From contig NZ_JADMLH010000006.1 of the NCBI RefSeq assembly GCF_016464385.1, positions 62,001-126,000 of the forward strand: a DNA stretch of 64,000 nt, given 5' to 3'. Position numbers and translations under genes: made by a program. This DNA is from Nucisporomicrobium flavum (GTDB lineage Bacteria; Actinomycetota; Actinomycetes; Mycobacteriales; Micromonosporaceae). This document shows, in pieces, positions 49,876 through 61,505 of this stretch. How positions within the stretch are numbered: position 1 is the stretch's first letter; each line of letters begins with the position of its first letter. The notes beneath the pieces were generated by a model. It worked only from the letters and a program-made list of their open reading frames with translations. It did no database searches and was not told the origin of the DNA.

Positions 49876-49948
49876 GTGAACCTCCGGACGACGATCGGAT
49901 GTCGTGATCGACGTGCCCGGGCCGCGGCAGCTTCAAACGGCGCCGGCA

Positions 49949-51253
49949 TCAGCGCTGGTAGACGTCGGGGATGTCGTCGCGGTCGCTGTCGACCTGCTCC
50001 TCGGCGCAGATCCTGCGGTACGTCCGGTTGCGCAGGCGCAGGACGACCGCGGCGAGCAGGGCCGCGAGCAACGAGCCGGTCAGCACCGCCACCTTCACGT
50101 GGTCCTCGCCCTCGCTGCCGACCCCGAACGCGAGCTCGCCGATCAGCAGGGAGACGGTGAACCCGATCCCGCCGAGCACGGCCAGCCCGACGACGTCGAT
50201 CCAGGCCAGTCCGGCGTCGAGCCGGGCCCGGGTGAAGCGGGCCGTGAGCCAGGTGGCCAGCGTGATCCCGATCGGCTTGCCGACCACCAGCCCGGCCACC
50301 ACGCCGAGGGCCACCGGGTCGCTGAGCGCGGACGCCAGGCCGCTCGCGCCGCCGATCGCGACGCCGGCCGACATCAGCGCGAAGACGGGGACCGCCAGCC
50401 CGGCGGAGATCGGCCGGAACCGGTGCTCGAAGTGCTCGGCCAGGCCGGGACCCTCGCCGGGGCTGCGGCGCACCACCGGCACCGCGAAGCCGAGCAGCAC
50501 CCCGGCGACGGTGGCGTGCACCCCGGACGCGTGCACGAGCGTCCAGGCGGCGAAGGCCAGCGGCAGCAGCAGCCACCAGGACCGCACCCGCCGCTGCACG
50601 AGCACGGTGAACAGGGCGAGGGGGATCAGGGCCGCCAGCAGCGGGAGCACCGCCAGGCCGGAGGTGTAGAACACCGCGATGATGATGATCGCCAGCAGGT
50701 CGTCGACCACCGCCAGGGTCAGCAGGAACGTCCGCAGCGCCGCGGGCAGGAAGCGCCCGACGACGGCGAGCACGGCGAGGGCGAACGCGATGTCGGTGGC
50801 GGTCGGGATCGCCCAGCCGCGGACGGCACCGCCCCAGTTGACCGCCGTGTAGATCAGCGCGGGCACGATGACGCCGCCCACCGCGGCGGCGACGGGGACC
50901 GCCGCGCGGCGCGGGTCGCGCAGGTCGCCGGCGACGAACTCGCGCTTGAGCTCCAGCCCGGCGACGAAGAAGAAGATCGCCAGCAGCCCGTCGGCCGCCC
51001 AGGTCGCGAGCGACAGGTCGAGGTGCAGCGCGGACGGGCCCAGCTTGACGCCGCGCAGTGCCTCGTAGCTGTCACCCCACGGCGAGTTGGCCCAGACCAG
51101 GGCGATGACGGCGCCGGCGAGCAGGAGCAGCCCGCCGATGGTCTCCTTGCGCAGGACGTCGGCGATGCGGCGAGCCTCGGGCCACGAGCCGCGGCCGAGG
51201 ACGGCCGGGGTCCGTGAGGGCTCGTTCGGGTTCTGCTGGGGGCCGGCGGCCAT
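49949..51253 (-). CDS. nhaA: NhaA-type Na+/H+ antiporter
   Basis: The 434-residue protein has about 11-12 membrane helices and the NhaA features: [32 protein letters not shown] at the start, [42 protein letters not shown], and the ion-binding aspartate pair in [15 protein letters not shown]. It exchanges internal sodium for protons. The acidic C-terminal tail ([17 protein letters not shown]) is an extension beyond the usual end. The ATG at 51253 lies in a 302-bp non-coding region that also serves the small gene at 51556. Upstream open frame on this strand is antisense to a MocR gene and is ignored. Confidence 0.93.
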   Translation of the reverse strand: MAAGPQQNPNEPSRTPAVLGRGSWPEARRIADVLRKETIGGLLLLAGAVIALVWANSPWGDSYEALRGVKLGPSALHLDLSLATWAADGLLAIFFFVAGLELKREFVAGDLRDPRRAAVPVAAAVGGVIVPALIYTAVNWGGAVRGWAIPTATDIAFALAVLAVVGRFLPAALRTFLLTLAVVDDLLAIIIIAVFYTSGLAVLPLLAALIPLALFTVLVQRRVRSWWLLLPLAFAAWTLVHASGVHATVAGVLLGFAVPVVRRSPGEGPGLAEHFEHRFRPISAGLAVPVFALMSAGVAIGGASGLASALSDPVALGVVAGLVVGKPIGITLATWLTARFTRARLDAGLAWIDVVGLAVLGGIGFTVSLLIGELAFGVGSEGEDHVKVAVLTGSLLAALLAAVVLRLRNRTYRRICAEEQVDSDRDDIPDVYQR

Positions 51254-51555
51254 GGGAGCTCCGTTTCCGGGGTCGGTCGACTCATCTGCCGACCAGACTT
51301 CCCGGCGCACCGCAGCCATCCTATCCACGCGTACGCGGACCGGACCGGCAAGCAGCACCGTGTCGTCCACCGTGGGGCAGTCCGCTGTGTGCCCACAGTC
51401 ACCCCGTCGTCCGGATTGGGCGGCGGCCGCACGTCGTTGTGCTCTCAGCGGTCGCGATGACCGATCGCCGGCGCGCCATCCGGTCACCCCGGCGGCGCCG
51501 AATCCCATCCAGAACTGCCGCGAGGCGAGATCCGCACGCGGAAGGAGAGCTTCTG
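51254..51555. other. Intergenic region between nhaA and a small gene
   Basis: This 302-bp divergent gap should hold the promoters of nhaA and of the small gene at 51556. I see no clear -35/-10 pair or strong palindrome, and no RNA fold or repeat that I can support. An in-frame upstream ATG for the small gene exists at 51457, but the encoded Arg-rich stretch looks non-coding. Confidence 0.6.
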
Positions 51556-51801
51556 ATGCAGCCCGTTCCCGACGAGGTCCTGCGCGCCGAGGCGCTGTTC
51601 GCCTCGCACCTGCAGGCCTCCGACCCGATGAGTACCGAGATCGTGGACGACACCGTCGCCACCGTGCTCCGATGCGACGGTCCGGGCGAGTGCGCCGCGC
51701 GGATGGCGTACGAGTTCGGCGAGCACCCGGACACCGCCGTACGGCGCATGCGCTGGGCCCGCCGCACCGTCCGGAGGCTCGAACCGTCCGACAGCGGGTA
51801 G
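51556..51801 (+). CDS. Small protein of unknown function
   Basis: This 81-residue protein starts at an ATG after AAGGAGAG, a good ribosome site, which is the reason for this start. It has a helical pattern ([72 protein letters not shown]) and two cysteines six residues apart (RCDGPGEC). I recognise no family, though similar small acidic-then-basic helical proteins are common in actinobacteria. It converges with the MocR gene, 6 bp from its stop. Confidence 0.7.
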   Translation: MQPVPDEVLRAEALFASHLQASDPMSTEIVDDTVATVLRCDGPGECAARMAYEFGEHPDTAVRRMRWARRTVRRLEPSDSG

Positions 51802-51807
51802 CTCCGC

Positions 51808-53208
51808 TCACCGGCGCTGGGACCGCAGCGCGCGGGCCAGGCGGCGGACGGCCTCGTCCATGAGGCCGGGTGCGGCGGCCGCGTACGTGAGCCGCAGGTG
51901 CGGCGCCGGGGGTTCGCCCGCGTACCAGGGCCGGCCGGGGAAGACGATCACACCTTCCGCGGCGGCCGCGGCGGCGAGGGCCACGTCGTCCGTACCGTCC
52001 GGCAGCGGGCACCACAGGTGCAGGCCGCCGCGCGGGACCGGACGCGGAACCAGCTCCGGCAGATGCCGGTGCAGCGCCGCGAGCAGCGCCTCCCGCCGGG
52101 CCCGCAGCGCCGTACGCAGTCCCCGCCGATGCCGCGACCAGGCCGGCGCGGTGACCAGCTCCAGGGTGGCCTGCTGCAGCGGGCCCGCCACGAAGAAGTC
52201 GTCGAGCAGGCGGGCCGCGCGCAGCCGGGCGCCGGCCGGTCCGCGGGCCCCGATCGCAGCGACGCGCAGGCTGGGCGCCGCGGACTTGGTGAGCGACCGC
52301 AGGTGCACGACGTGCCCGTCGGGGTCGTCGGCGGCGAGCGGGGGCGGGGCCTCGCCGTCGACGGTGAGGTCCCGGGCGTAGTCGTCCTCGATCAGAAACG
52401 CGCCGGCGTCTCGGACGGCGGCGGCCACCGCGGGCCGGCGGCCGGTCGCGAGCGTCGCGCCGGTCGGGTTGGCGTGCAGCGGCTGGCAGTAGAAGAGCCG
52501 CGCGCCGGTACGGGCGAACGCCGCCGCGAGCTGGCCGGGCAGCACCCCGTCGGCGTCGGCCGGGACGGGCACCACCCGCAGCCCGGCCGCCCGCGCCGCG
52601 GCGAGCGCCCCCAGGTACGTCGGTGACTCGACGAGCACCGTGTCGCCGGGGGCGGCGAGGGCCCGCAGCGCCGACGACAGCGCCGCCTGCCCGCCGGGGC
52701 AGATCACGAAGTCCTCGGCGCGCAGGCCGCCCCCGGCCTCGCGGGCGAACCAGGCCCGCAGGTCCTCGCGCCCCTCGGCGGGCCCGCGGTGCCACGACGC
52801 GGGCTGCCGCGCGGCCCGGGCCAGCGCCGCACCGAGCGCCGCCGAGGGCTGCAGGTCGGCATCGAGGTAGCCGCCGGAGAGGGCGATGGCACCCGGCCGC
52901 GGCAGGGCGAGGAGCGCCTGCATGTCCTCCTCCCCCGGCAGGCGCGGCCCGAGCGCCACGGTCTGCCAGGACAGGTCGGCCGCGCGGGCCTGGTCGGGCC
53001 GGGGCGCCACGAACGTGCCCTTGCCGGGTCGCGCCTCGATCAGGCCCTGCGCGGCGAGTTGCCGTACCGCCTCGGCCACGGTGACCGGGGAGGCGTGGTG
53101 CCGGGCGGTCAGCTCACGCATCGACGGCAGCCGCGAGCCGGGTTCGGCGGCGGCGGCGAGGGACCTCAGATCTTGGATAACACGATCCGTGGCGCTACCG
53201 TTGTCCAT
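51808..53208 (-). CDS. MocR-type regulator (GntR HTH fused to aminotransferase domain)
   Basis: The 466-residue protein joins an N-terminal GntR winged helix ([61 protein letters not shown]) to a class I/II aminotransferase domain. The pyridoxal-phosphate lysine is in [20 protein letters not shown] and the Asp of the fold in [10 protein letters not shown]. MocR proteins use PLP-bound amines or amino acids as effectors and commonly regulate a divergent gene. Its ATG (reading minus) overlaps the start of the divergent EamA transporter gene, so the transporter is its probable target. The last part converges on the small gene at 51556. Confidence 0.9.
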   Translation of the reverse strand: MDNGSATDRVIQDLRSLAAAAEPGSRLPSMRELTARHHASPVTVAEAVRQLAAQGLIEARPGKGTFVAPRPDQARAADLSWQTVALGPRLPGEEDMQALLALPRPGAIALSGGYLDADLQPSAALGAALARAARQPASWHRGPAEGREDLRAWFAREAGGGLRAEDFVICPGGQAALSSALRALAAPGDTVLVESPTYLGALAAARAAGLRVVPVPADADGVLPGQLAAAFARTGARLFYCQPLHANPTGATLATGRRPAVAAAVRDAGAFLIEDDYARDLTVDGEAPPPLAADDPDGHVVHLRSLTKSAAPSLRVAAIGARGPAGARLRAARLLDDFFVAGPLQQATLELVTAPAWSRHRRGLRTALRARREALLAALHRHLPELVPRPVPRGGLHLWCPLPDGTDDVALAAAAAAEGVIVFPGRPWYAGEPPAPHLRLTYAAAAPGLMDEAVRRLARALRSQRR

Positions 53209-53230
53209 GATGAGGAAGAGTAGCGCTACT
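53173..53230. promoter_or_regulatory. Back-to-back promoters and MocR-type site
   Basis: On the plus strand TTGGAT (53173-53178), 17 nt and TACCGT (53196-53201) stand five bases before the transporter ATG, suggesting a leaderless message. On the minus strand TACTCT stands eight bases before the regulator ATG. The perfect palindrome AGTAGCGCTACT (53219-53230) and a GGCGCTAC half-site (53191-53198) form repeated GCGCTAC elements, a plausible binding site for the MocR regulator over both promoters. Confidence 0.55.
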
Positions 53231-54184
53231 GCCTCCGGGGCGATAACGGCCGGGGCGCTCGGAGTGCTGGCGTTCAGCATGTCGCTGCCGGCCACCCGGG
53301 TCGCCGTGCACGATCTGGACCCGTGGTTCGTGGCCTTCGGCCGGGCCGTCGGGGCGGCGCTGCTCGCGGCGGCGTACCTGGGCGCCACGAACGCGCCGCG
53401 ACCCAGCCGGAGCCAGTGGCGGCGGCTGGCGGTCGTCGCGCTCGGCGTCGTCGCCGGTTTCCCGCTGTTCACGTCGCTGGCGCTGCACACGCAGACGTCG
53501 GCGCACGGCGCGATCGTCGTGGCCGTGCTGCCCGCGATGACGGCGATGTTCGCGGTGCTGCGCGGCGGTGAGCGGCCGCCCGCGCTGTTCTGGGTGGCGA
53601 GCCTCGGCGGACTCGTGGCGGTGCTCGCCTTCCTGATCGTCAGCGGCGGCGTGCGCGGCGGCCGGTCGGTCGCGGACCTCTATCTGGTCACGGCGGTGCT
53701 GCTCTGCGCGCTCGGGTACGCCGAGGGCGGCTCGCTCGCCCGCGACCTGGGCGGCGCCCGGACGATCTGCTGGGCGCTGCTGCTCTCCCTGCCGGTCACC
53801 GTCCCGATCACGCTGGTGGCGGCGGTGGCCCATCCGCCCCGGGCCGGCGCCCCGGCGTGGACGGCGTACGGGTATCTGACCGTGGTCTCGATGTTCCTGG
53901 GCTTCTTCGCCTGGTACGCGGGACTGGCCCGGGGCGGGATCGCGCGGGTGGGACAGCTCCAGCTCGCCCAGCCGGTGCTCACGCTGCTGTGGTCGGCGCT
54001 CCTGCTCGGCGAGACGGTGACGCCGGCCGCGCTCGGCGTGGCGCTGATCGTGCTGGTCTGCGTGGTGCTGACCCAGCGCAGCCGCACCGCGGGGGTGAAT
54101 CGGCGTTTTGCGGCGGTTGGCGGGGGAATGCCACGGGCGTGCGACTCCGATGGTTCCTCGCAGCGCTGCTCACGGGCGCTCTGA
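53207..54184 (+). CDS. EamA/DMT-family transporter
   Basis: The 325-residue protein has ten hydrophobic segments in two five-helix EamA repeats, starting GALGVLAFSMSLPATRVAVHDLDPWFVAFGRAVGAALLAAAYL, as in drug/metabolite transporters that export amino acids or similar compounds. The C-terminal 30 residues after the last helix are atypical. Starts at ATG 53207 or 53210 are both possible; the first overlaps the divergent MocR start codon. Pairing with MocR suggests export of an amino acid or amine. The C-terminal end overlaps the metallophosphoesterase start by 46 bp on the same strand. Confidence 0.85.
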   Translation: MMRKSSATASGAITAGALGVLAFSMSLPATRVAVHDLDPWFVAFGRAVGAALLAAAYLGATNAPRPSRSQWRRLAVVALGVVAGFPLFTSLALHTQTSAHGAIVVAVLPAMTAMFAVLRGGERPPALFWVASLGGLVAVLAFLIVSGGVRGGRSVADLYLVTAVLLCALGYAEGGSLARDLGGARTICWALLLSLPVTVPITLVAAVAHPPRAGAPAWTAYGYLTVVSMFLGFFAWYAGLARGGIARVGQLQLAQPVLTLLWSALLLGETVTPAALGVALIVLVCVVLTQRSRTAGVNRRFAAVGGGMPRACDSDGSSQRCSRAL

Positions 54185-55116
54185 CCGGCTGCACGACGGC
54201 TGACGGCACCAGCCCGGCACCGCCGCCGGCATCCCCCACCGCGCAGGCGAAAGCTCCGCAAGGAAAGAGCCAGGAGCCGGAGACAACGCCGGCCGCCCAG
54301 GCGGCGGCCACGCCGGCTGTCCTCATCGGCGCCGGCGACATCGCGAGCTGCGACGGCACCGGGGACAGCAGGACCCTCGCCGTCCTGCGGCGCTTCCCCG
54401 GCACGGTCTTCACGCTGGGGGACAACGCATACCCGGACGGGAGCCGGTCGAACTTCGCGAAGTGTTACGGGCCGTCGTGGGGCCGGGTGAAGACGCGGAC
54501 CCGGCCCGTCGTGGGCAACCACGAGTACCACAGCAGCCGGACCGCGACGCCGTACTTCGACTACTTCGGCGCCGCCGCCGGGCCGCGGGGCAAGGGCTAT
54601 TACTCGTACGAGGCCGGCGCCTGGCACGTGGTCGTGCTCAACACCACCTGTTCGTCGGTTCCCGGCGGGTGCGGACGCGGCTCGGCGCAGGAGCGCTGGC
54701 TGCGGGCCGACCTCGCCGCGCACAAGACGGCGTGCACGGTCGCGATGGTGCACCACCCGTTGTTCACGTCCGCCGCCACCCATCCCCCGGCCACCGAGAC
54801 CCGCCCCCTGGTCCAGGCCCTGTACGACGCCCGCGTGGAACTGCTGCTGGCGGGCCACAACCACGTGTACGAGCGGTTCGCCCCGCAGACCCCGGGCGGC
54901 CGCCGCGACACCGCGCGCGGGATCCGGGAGTTCGTGGTGGGCACCGGCGGCGCGGCGCTGTACCCGTTCGGCAAGACAGCGGCCAACAGCGAGCGCCGCG
55001 ACCACAAGACGTTCGGCGTGCTGCGGCTGACCCTGCGCCCGGGCTGGTACCGCTGGGACTTCCTGCACGCGGCCGGCGGCTCGTTCACGGATTCCGGCAC
55101 CGGAACCTGCCACTGA
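54139..55116 (+). CDS. Lipoprotein metallophosphoesterase (purple acid phosphatase-like)
   Basis: The roughly 325-residue protein begins RLRWFLAALLTGALTGCTTADG, a lipoprotein signal with a cysteine lipobox, then a Pro/Ala-rich linker and a calcineurin-like domain. Metal motifs are visible: GAGDIASC, FTLGDNAYPDG, VVGNHEYH, VAMVHHPLF and LLAGHNHVYERF. It should hydrolyse phosphate esters at the cell surface. The frame extends upstream within the transporter gene, but the GTG at 54139 begins the signal peptide and is the sensible start, giving a 46-bp overlap with the previous gene. The two may therefore be coupled, although the functions are unrelated. Confidence 0.87.
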   Translation: MRLRWFLAALLTGALTGCTTADGTSPAPPPASPTAQAKAPQGKSQEPETTPAAQAAATPAVLIGAGDIASCDGTGDSRTLAVLRRFPGTVFTLGDNAYPDGSRSNFAKCYGPSWGRVKTRTRPVVGNHEYHSSRTATPYFDYFGAAAGPRGKGYYSYEAGAWHVVVLNTTCSSVPGGCGRGSAQERWLRADLAAHKTACTVAMVHHPLFTSAATHPPATETRPLVQALYDARVELLLAGHNHVYERFAPQTPGGRRDTARGIREFVVGTGGAALYPFGKTAANSERRDHKTFGVLRLTLRPGWYRWDFLHAAGGSFTDSGTGTCH

Positions 55117-55172
55117 GCCAGGTGGGCGACACGCAGTGACCCGCGCGAGGGCGAAACAGTTCTGACATCTCG

Positions 55173-55200
55173 TTGTCATGGGAGCGCTCCCATGTAACGA
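55173..55200 (+). promoter_or_regulatory. CebR-type operator embedded in the cellulase operon promoter
   Basis: The palindrome CATGGGAGCGCTCCCATG (55177-55194) contains TGGGAGCGCTCCCA, the known CebR box of Streptomyces cellulose-utilisation genes. TTGTCA (55173-55178) and TAACGA (55195-55200) flank it with a 16-nt spacer, so a bound LacI-type repressor would cover the promoter completely. Cello-oligosaccharides release CebR in known systems; the repressor gene is not visible here. Confidence 0.8.
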
Positions 55201-55241
55201 TGAGCGTCACTGCACCGCCACCCCTCGTGAGGAGCGCGATC

Positions 55242-59026
<3,785 letters not shown>

Positions 59027-59032
59027 TCCGAC

Positions 59033-59075
59033 CCGCGGTGTGCCCCTCCATCGGTTGCGGAGGGGCACACCGCGG
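59033..59075. terminator. Hairpin terminator after the cellulase operon
   Basis: CCGCGGTGTGCCCCTCC (59033-59049) pairs perfectly over 17 bp with GGAGGGGCACACCGCGG (59059-59075) around a 9-nt loop. It ends the cellulase operon. The MCP frame on the other strand has no stop before reaching this hairpin, which is abnormal. Confidence 0.85.
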
Positions 59076-59115
59076 CACCGCGCCCCGGGGGCGGCGCCCG
59101 GCCGCCGCAGCGGGA

Positions 59116-60702
59116 CCCCCCCCCCCACCCCTGCAGGTCGTCGGAGACCCCGGCCAGTTCCCCGGCGGCGCGCCGGGACTCGGTGACCGACTCGGTGGTG
59201 GCCCGGGCCAGCTCCGCCACGCTGCCGATGTTCGCAGCGATCTGGCTGGAGCCCGAGGCCGCCTCGGTGACGCTGCGGTTCATCTCGTGGGTGGTCGCCG
59301 TCTGCTGCTCCACCGCCGAGGCGATCGTGGTCTGGTAGTCGTTGATCCGGGCGATCACCTCGGCGACCTCCTGGATCGCGCTGATCGCACCGGTCGTGTC
59401 GGCCTGGATGGCCTCGACCCGGCGGGAGATGTCCTCGGTGGCGCGGGCGGTCTCCTGCGACAGTTCCTTGACCTCACCGGCGACGACGGCGAAGCCCTTG
59501 CCGGACTCACCGGCGCGGGCGGCCTCGATGGTGGCGTTGAGGGCCAGCAGGTTCGTCTGCCCGGCGATCGCGGTGATCGAGCGTACGACGTCGCCGATCC
59601 GCTCGCTGGACTGCCCGAGCCGGGCGAGCGTGCCGGCCGTCGTCTCCACCGCGGTGACCGCCCGGGCGGCCACGGTCGCGGCCTCATGGGCGTTGTGGGA
59701 GATCTCCCGGATCGAGGAGCCCATCTGCTCGGCGCCGGCCGCGACGGTGCCGACGTTGCGGGAGACCTCGTCGGCGGCGGAGGACACGACCCCGGCCTGG
59801 ACCGAGGATTCCTCCGCGCCACCCTCGATGTCCGCCGACAGGCTGACGACCCGGGTGCTGGCGGACGCGAGCCGCTCGACGCTGCGGGCGACGCCGGTCA
59901 TGACCCCGCCGACGGCATCGAGCGCGGTGTTCAGCGACCGGCTCATACCGGCGATCTCGTCCCGGCCGGTGACCCGCACCCTCCGGGTCAGGTCGCCCTC
60001 GGCCACGGACCGCAGGACGTCACCGGCCTGGCCGATGGGGCGGGTGATGCTGCGGGTCGTCCACCACGCCACGCCGACCGCGATGGCGATGGCCGCCGCG
60101 CACAGCAGCAGCATGACCGTCAGGAAGCCCTGCGCGATGCCGCGGGTGTCACGGGTCTTGGCCTGGTTCATCGACTCCTCGAGGTCGATGAAGACGTTGA
60201 CCACCCGGAGCCATTCGACGAAGGAGGCGCGGGCCTGGCCGGTCAGCACGCTCAGCGCGCCCTTGAGGTCACCGGCCTGCCGCCGGGCGATGATCTGGTC
60301 GATCATCGGCAGCGTCGCCGCCTGAACCTTCTTGATGTCGGCGAGGGCCGCCCGTTCCTGGCCGGTGACGCTCGCGCCGGGGCCGAACATGGCGTCCATC
60401 TTGGTGGCGGACTCGTCGTACCGCGTGGTCAGCACCCGGATCAGGTCGATCTCCGTCTGCACCTGGGCGCCGGTCTCGGCCAGCACGATGTCCCGTACGG
60501 CGATGGCCCGGTCGTGCACACTGCCCCGGAAGTTGATCGCGTACCGCTGCTTCACCGCATTGAGGTCGTTGATGACCGTGAGGTTGGCATTGATCCTGCG
60601 GACCTCGACGATTCCCACCGACACGAGCACGACCATGCTGAGTACGACCACCAGGAAACCGGCGCCCAGGCGGCGACCGACGGTGAAACCCGAAAAGCTC
60701 AC
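59116..60702 (-). CDS. Methyl-accepting chemotaxis protein, 3' end disrupted at a poly-C tract
   Basis: The receptor has TM1 (about 13-35), a four-helix periplasmic region with an ADIKKVQAATLPMIDQIIARR-type helix, TM2 (about 192-214), a HAMP domain and a cytoplasmic signalling bundle with the hairpin tip AGQTNLLALNATIEAARAGESGKGFAVVAGEVKELSQ. It would bind a CheA/CheW complex and steer flagellar motion, which fits motile spores. At the expected end (ELAGVSDDLQ) the sequence enters an 11-C run (59116-59126 on the plus strand) and then has no in-frame stop until 58417, far into the convergent cellulase gene. I therefore give the frame only to the tract. Start GTG 60702. Confidence 0.8.
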
Positions 60703-60848
60703 GAATGTACCCCCGCAGACTCGCGATCCCGATCGACGTGATCGTCGCCCGTATGGTCGGCCGGGGAGGTCGACTTCCGAGATTTTCTGCAGCGGGAGCC
60801 GCGGGTCCGCGCCGTTTCCGGGCGGCCGCGTTCCGGGGACGGCCCCCG

Positions 60849-61424
60849 TCAGCCTTCGGCGAAGAACCGGTCGGCGAACGCCTCCCACTGCGCCAGGAAG
60901 TCGATCTCCGGGTCGCGCAGCCAGTTGAGCTGCAGGCCGTCGAGGAACGCGAGCAGTTCCACCGCCGCTCCACCGGGCCACGGATGCCAGGCGAACATCT
61001 CGCGCTCGAGCCGGTCCCGGCTGGTCCGCAGGCGCCGCCGGAAATAGTCGTGCGCCGGGTGCGCCGGGTCCAGCGCCTCCGCGCTGAGCACCGTGTAGAG
61101 CTTGACGACCGACTCCTGTCCGAGGTTGCGGCGCACCAGGCGGGTCAGCGCGGCCCGGGCCGTCGCCGCGTCCGGCGCCGGGTCCGCGTCCCCCATGACG
61201 GCGGCGATGTCGAGCTCGTCGCGGCGTTCCAGCACGCCGACGAGCACGTGCTCCTTGGACGGGAAGTGGTGCAGCAGCCCCGCCTTCGTCATGCCGCACG
61301 CCGCGGCGAACGCACCCAGCGAGACCCCGTTGAAGCCGGACACGGCGATCAGCTCGGTCGCGGCGGCGAGGATCTCCTCGCGGCGCTCGGCAGGCGGGAG
61401 GCGGCGGCGTCCGGACGCGGTCAC
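60849..61424 (-). CDS. TetR-family regulator divergent from a GH3 gene
   Basis: The 191-residue protein has a TetR HTH (REEILAAATELIAVSGFNGVSLGAFAAACGMTKAGLLHHFPSKEHVLVGVL) and a helical C-terminal domain. The GTG at 61424 was chosen because GGAGG lies five bases upstream; the open frame continues but passes through its own operator region. A perfect 20-bp palindrome (61469-61488) lies between it and the divergent GH3 gene, so it very likely represses both itself and the glucosidase, with a sugar or glycoside as possible inducer. Confidence 0.9.
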   Translation of the reverse strand: MTASGRRRLPPAERREEILAAATELIAVSGFNGVSLGAFAAACGMTKAGLLHHFPSKEHVLVGVLERRDELDIAAVMGDADPAPDAATARAALTRLVRRNLGQESVVKLYTVLSAEALDPAHPAHDYFRRRLRTSRDRLEREMFAWHPWPGGAAVELLAFLDGLQLNWLRDPEIDFLAQWEAFADRFFAEG

Positions 61425-61468
61425 GTTTCCCTCCAGGGGTTGCCTCGGCGGTGCCGCCCAGCCTAACC

Positions 61469-61488
61469 TACCTACCAATTGGTAGGTA
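61469..61488. promoter_or_regulatory. Perfect 20-bp TetR operator
   Basis: TACCTACCAATTGGTAGGTA is a perfect palindrome 44 bp upstream of the TetR start and 17 bp before the GH3 ATG. The CTACCAATTGGTAG core is a common TetR operator shape. It is placed to control both divergent genes. Confidence 0.85.
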
Positions 61489-61505
61489 ACGTACCCGGGA
61501 GACCC

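Noticed and set aside
51457..51555. Upstream extension of the small gene at 51556
   Set aside because: The extension is an Arg-rich stretch without a ribosome site, whereas AAGGAGAG lies just before the ATG at 51556.
49949..52795. Long minus-strand frame of 948 codons covering nhaA
   Set aside because: The first 500 or so codons lie opposite other genes and the intergenic region. Only the NhaA part is protein-like.
60703..60848. Flagellar-type (FliA) promoter for the chemoreceptor
   Set aside because: I could not find a convincing TAAA/GCCGATAA pair in the gap, so no motility promoter is claimed.
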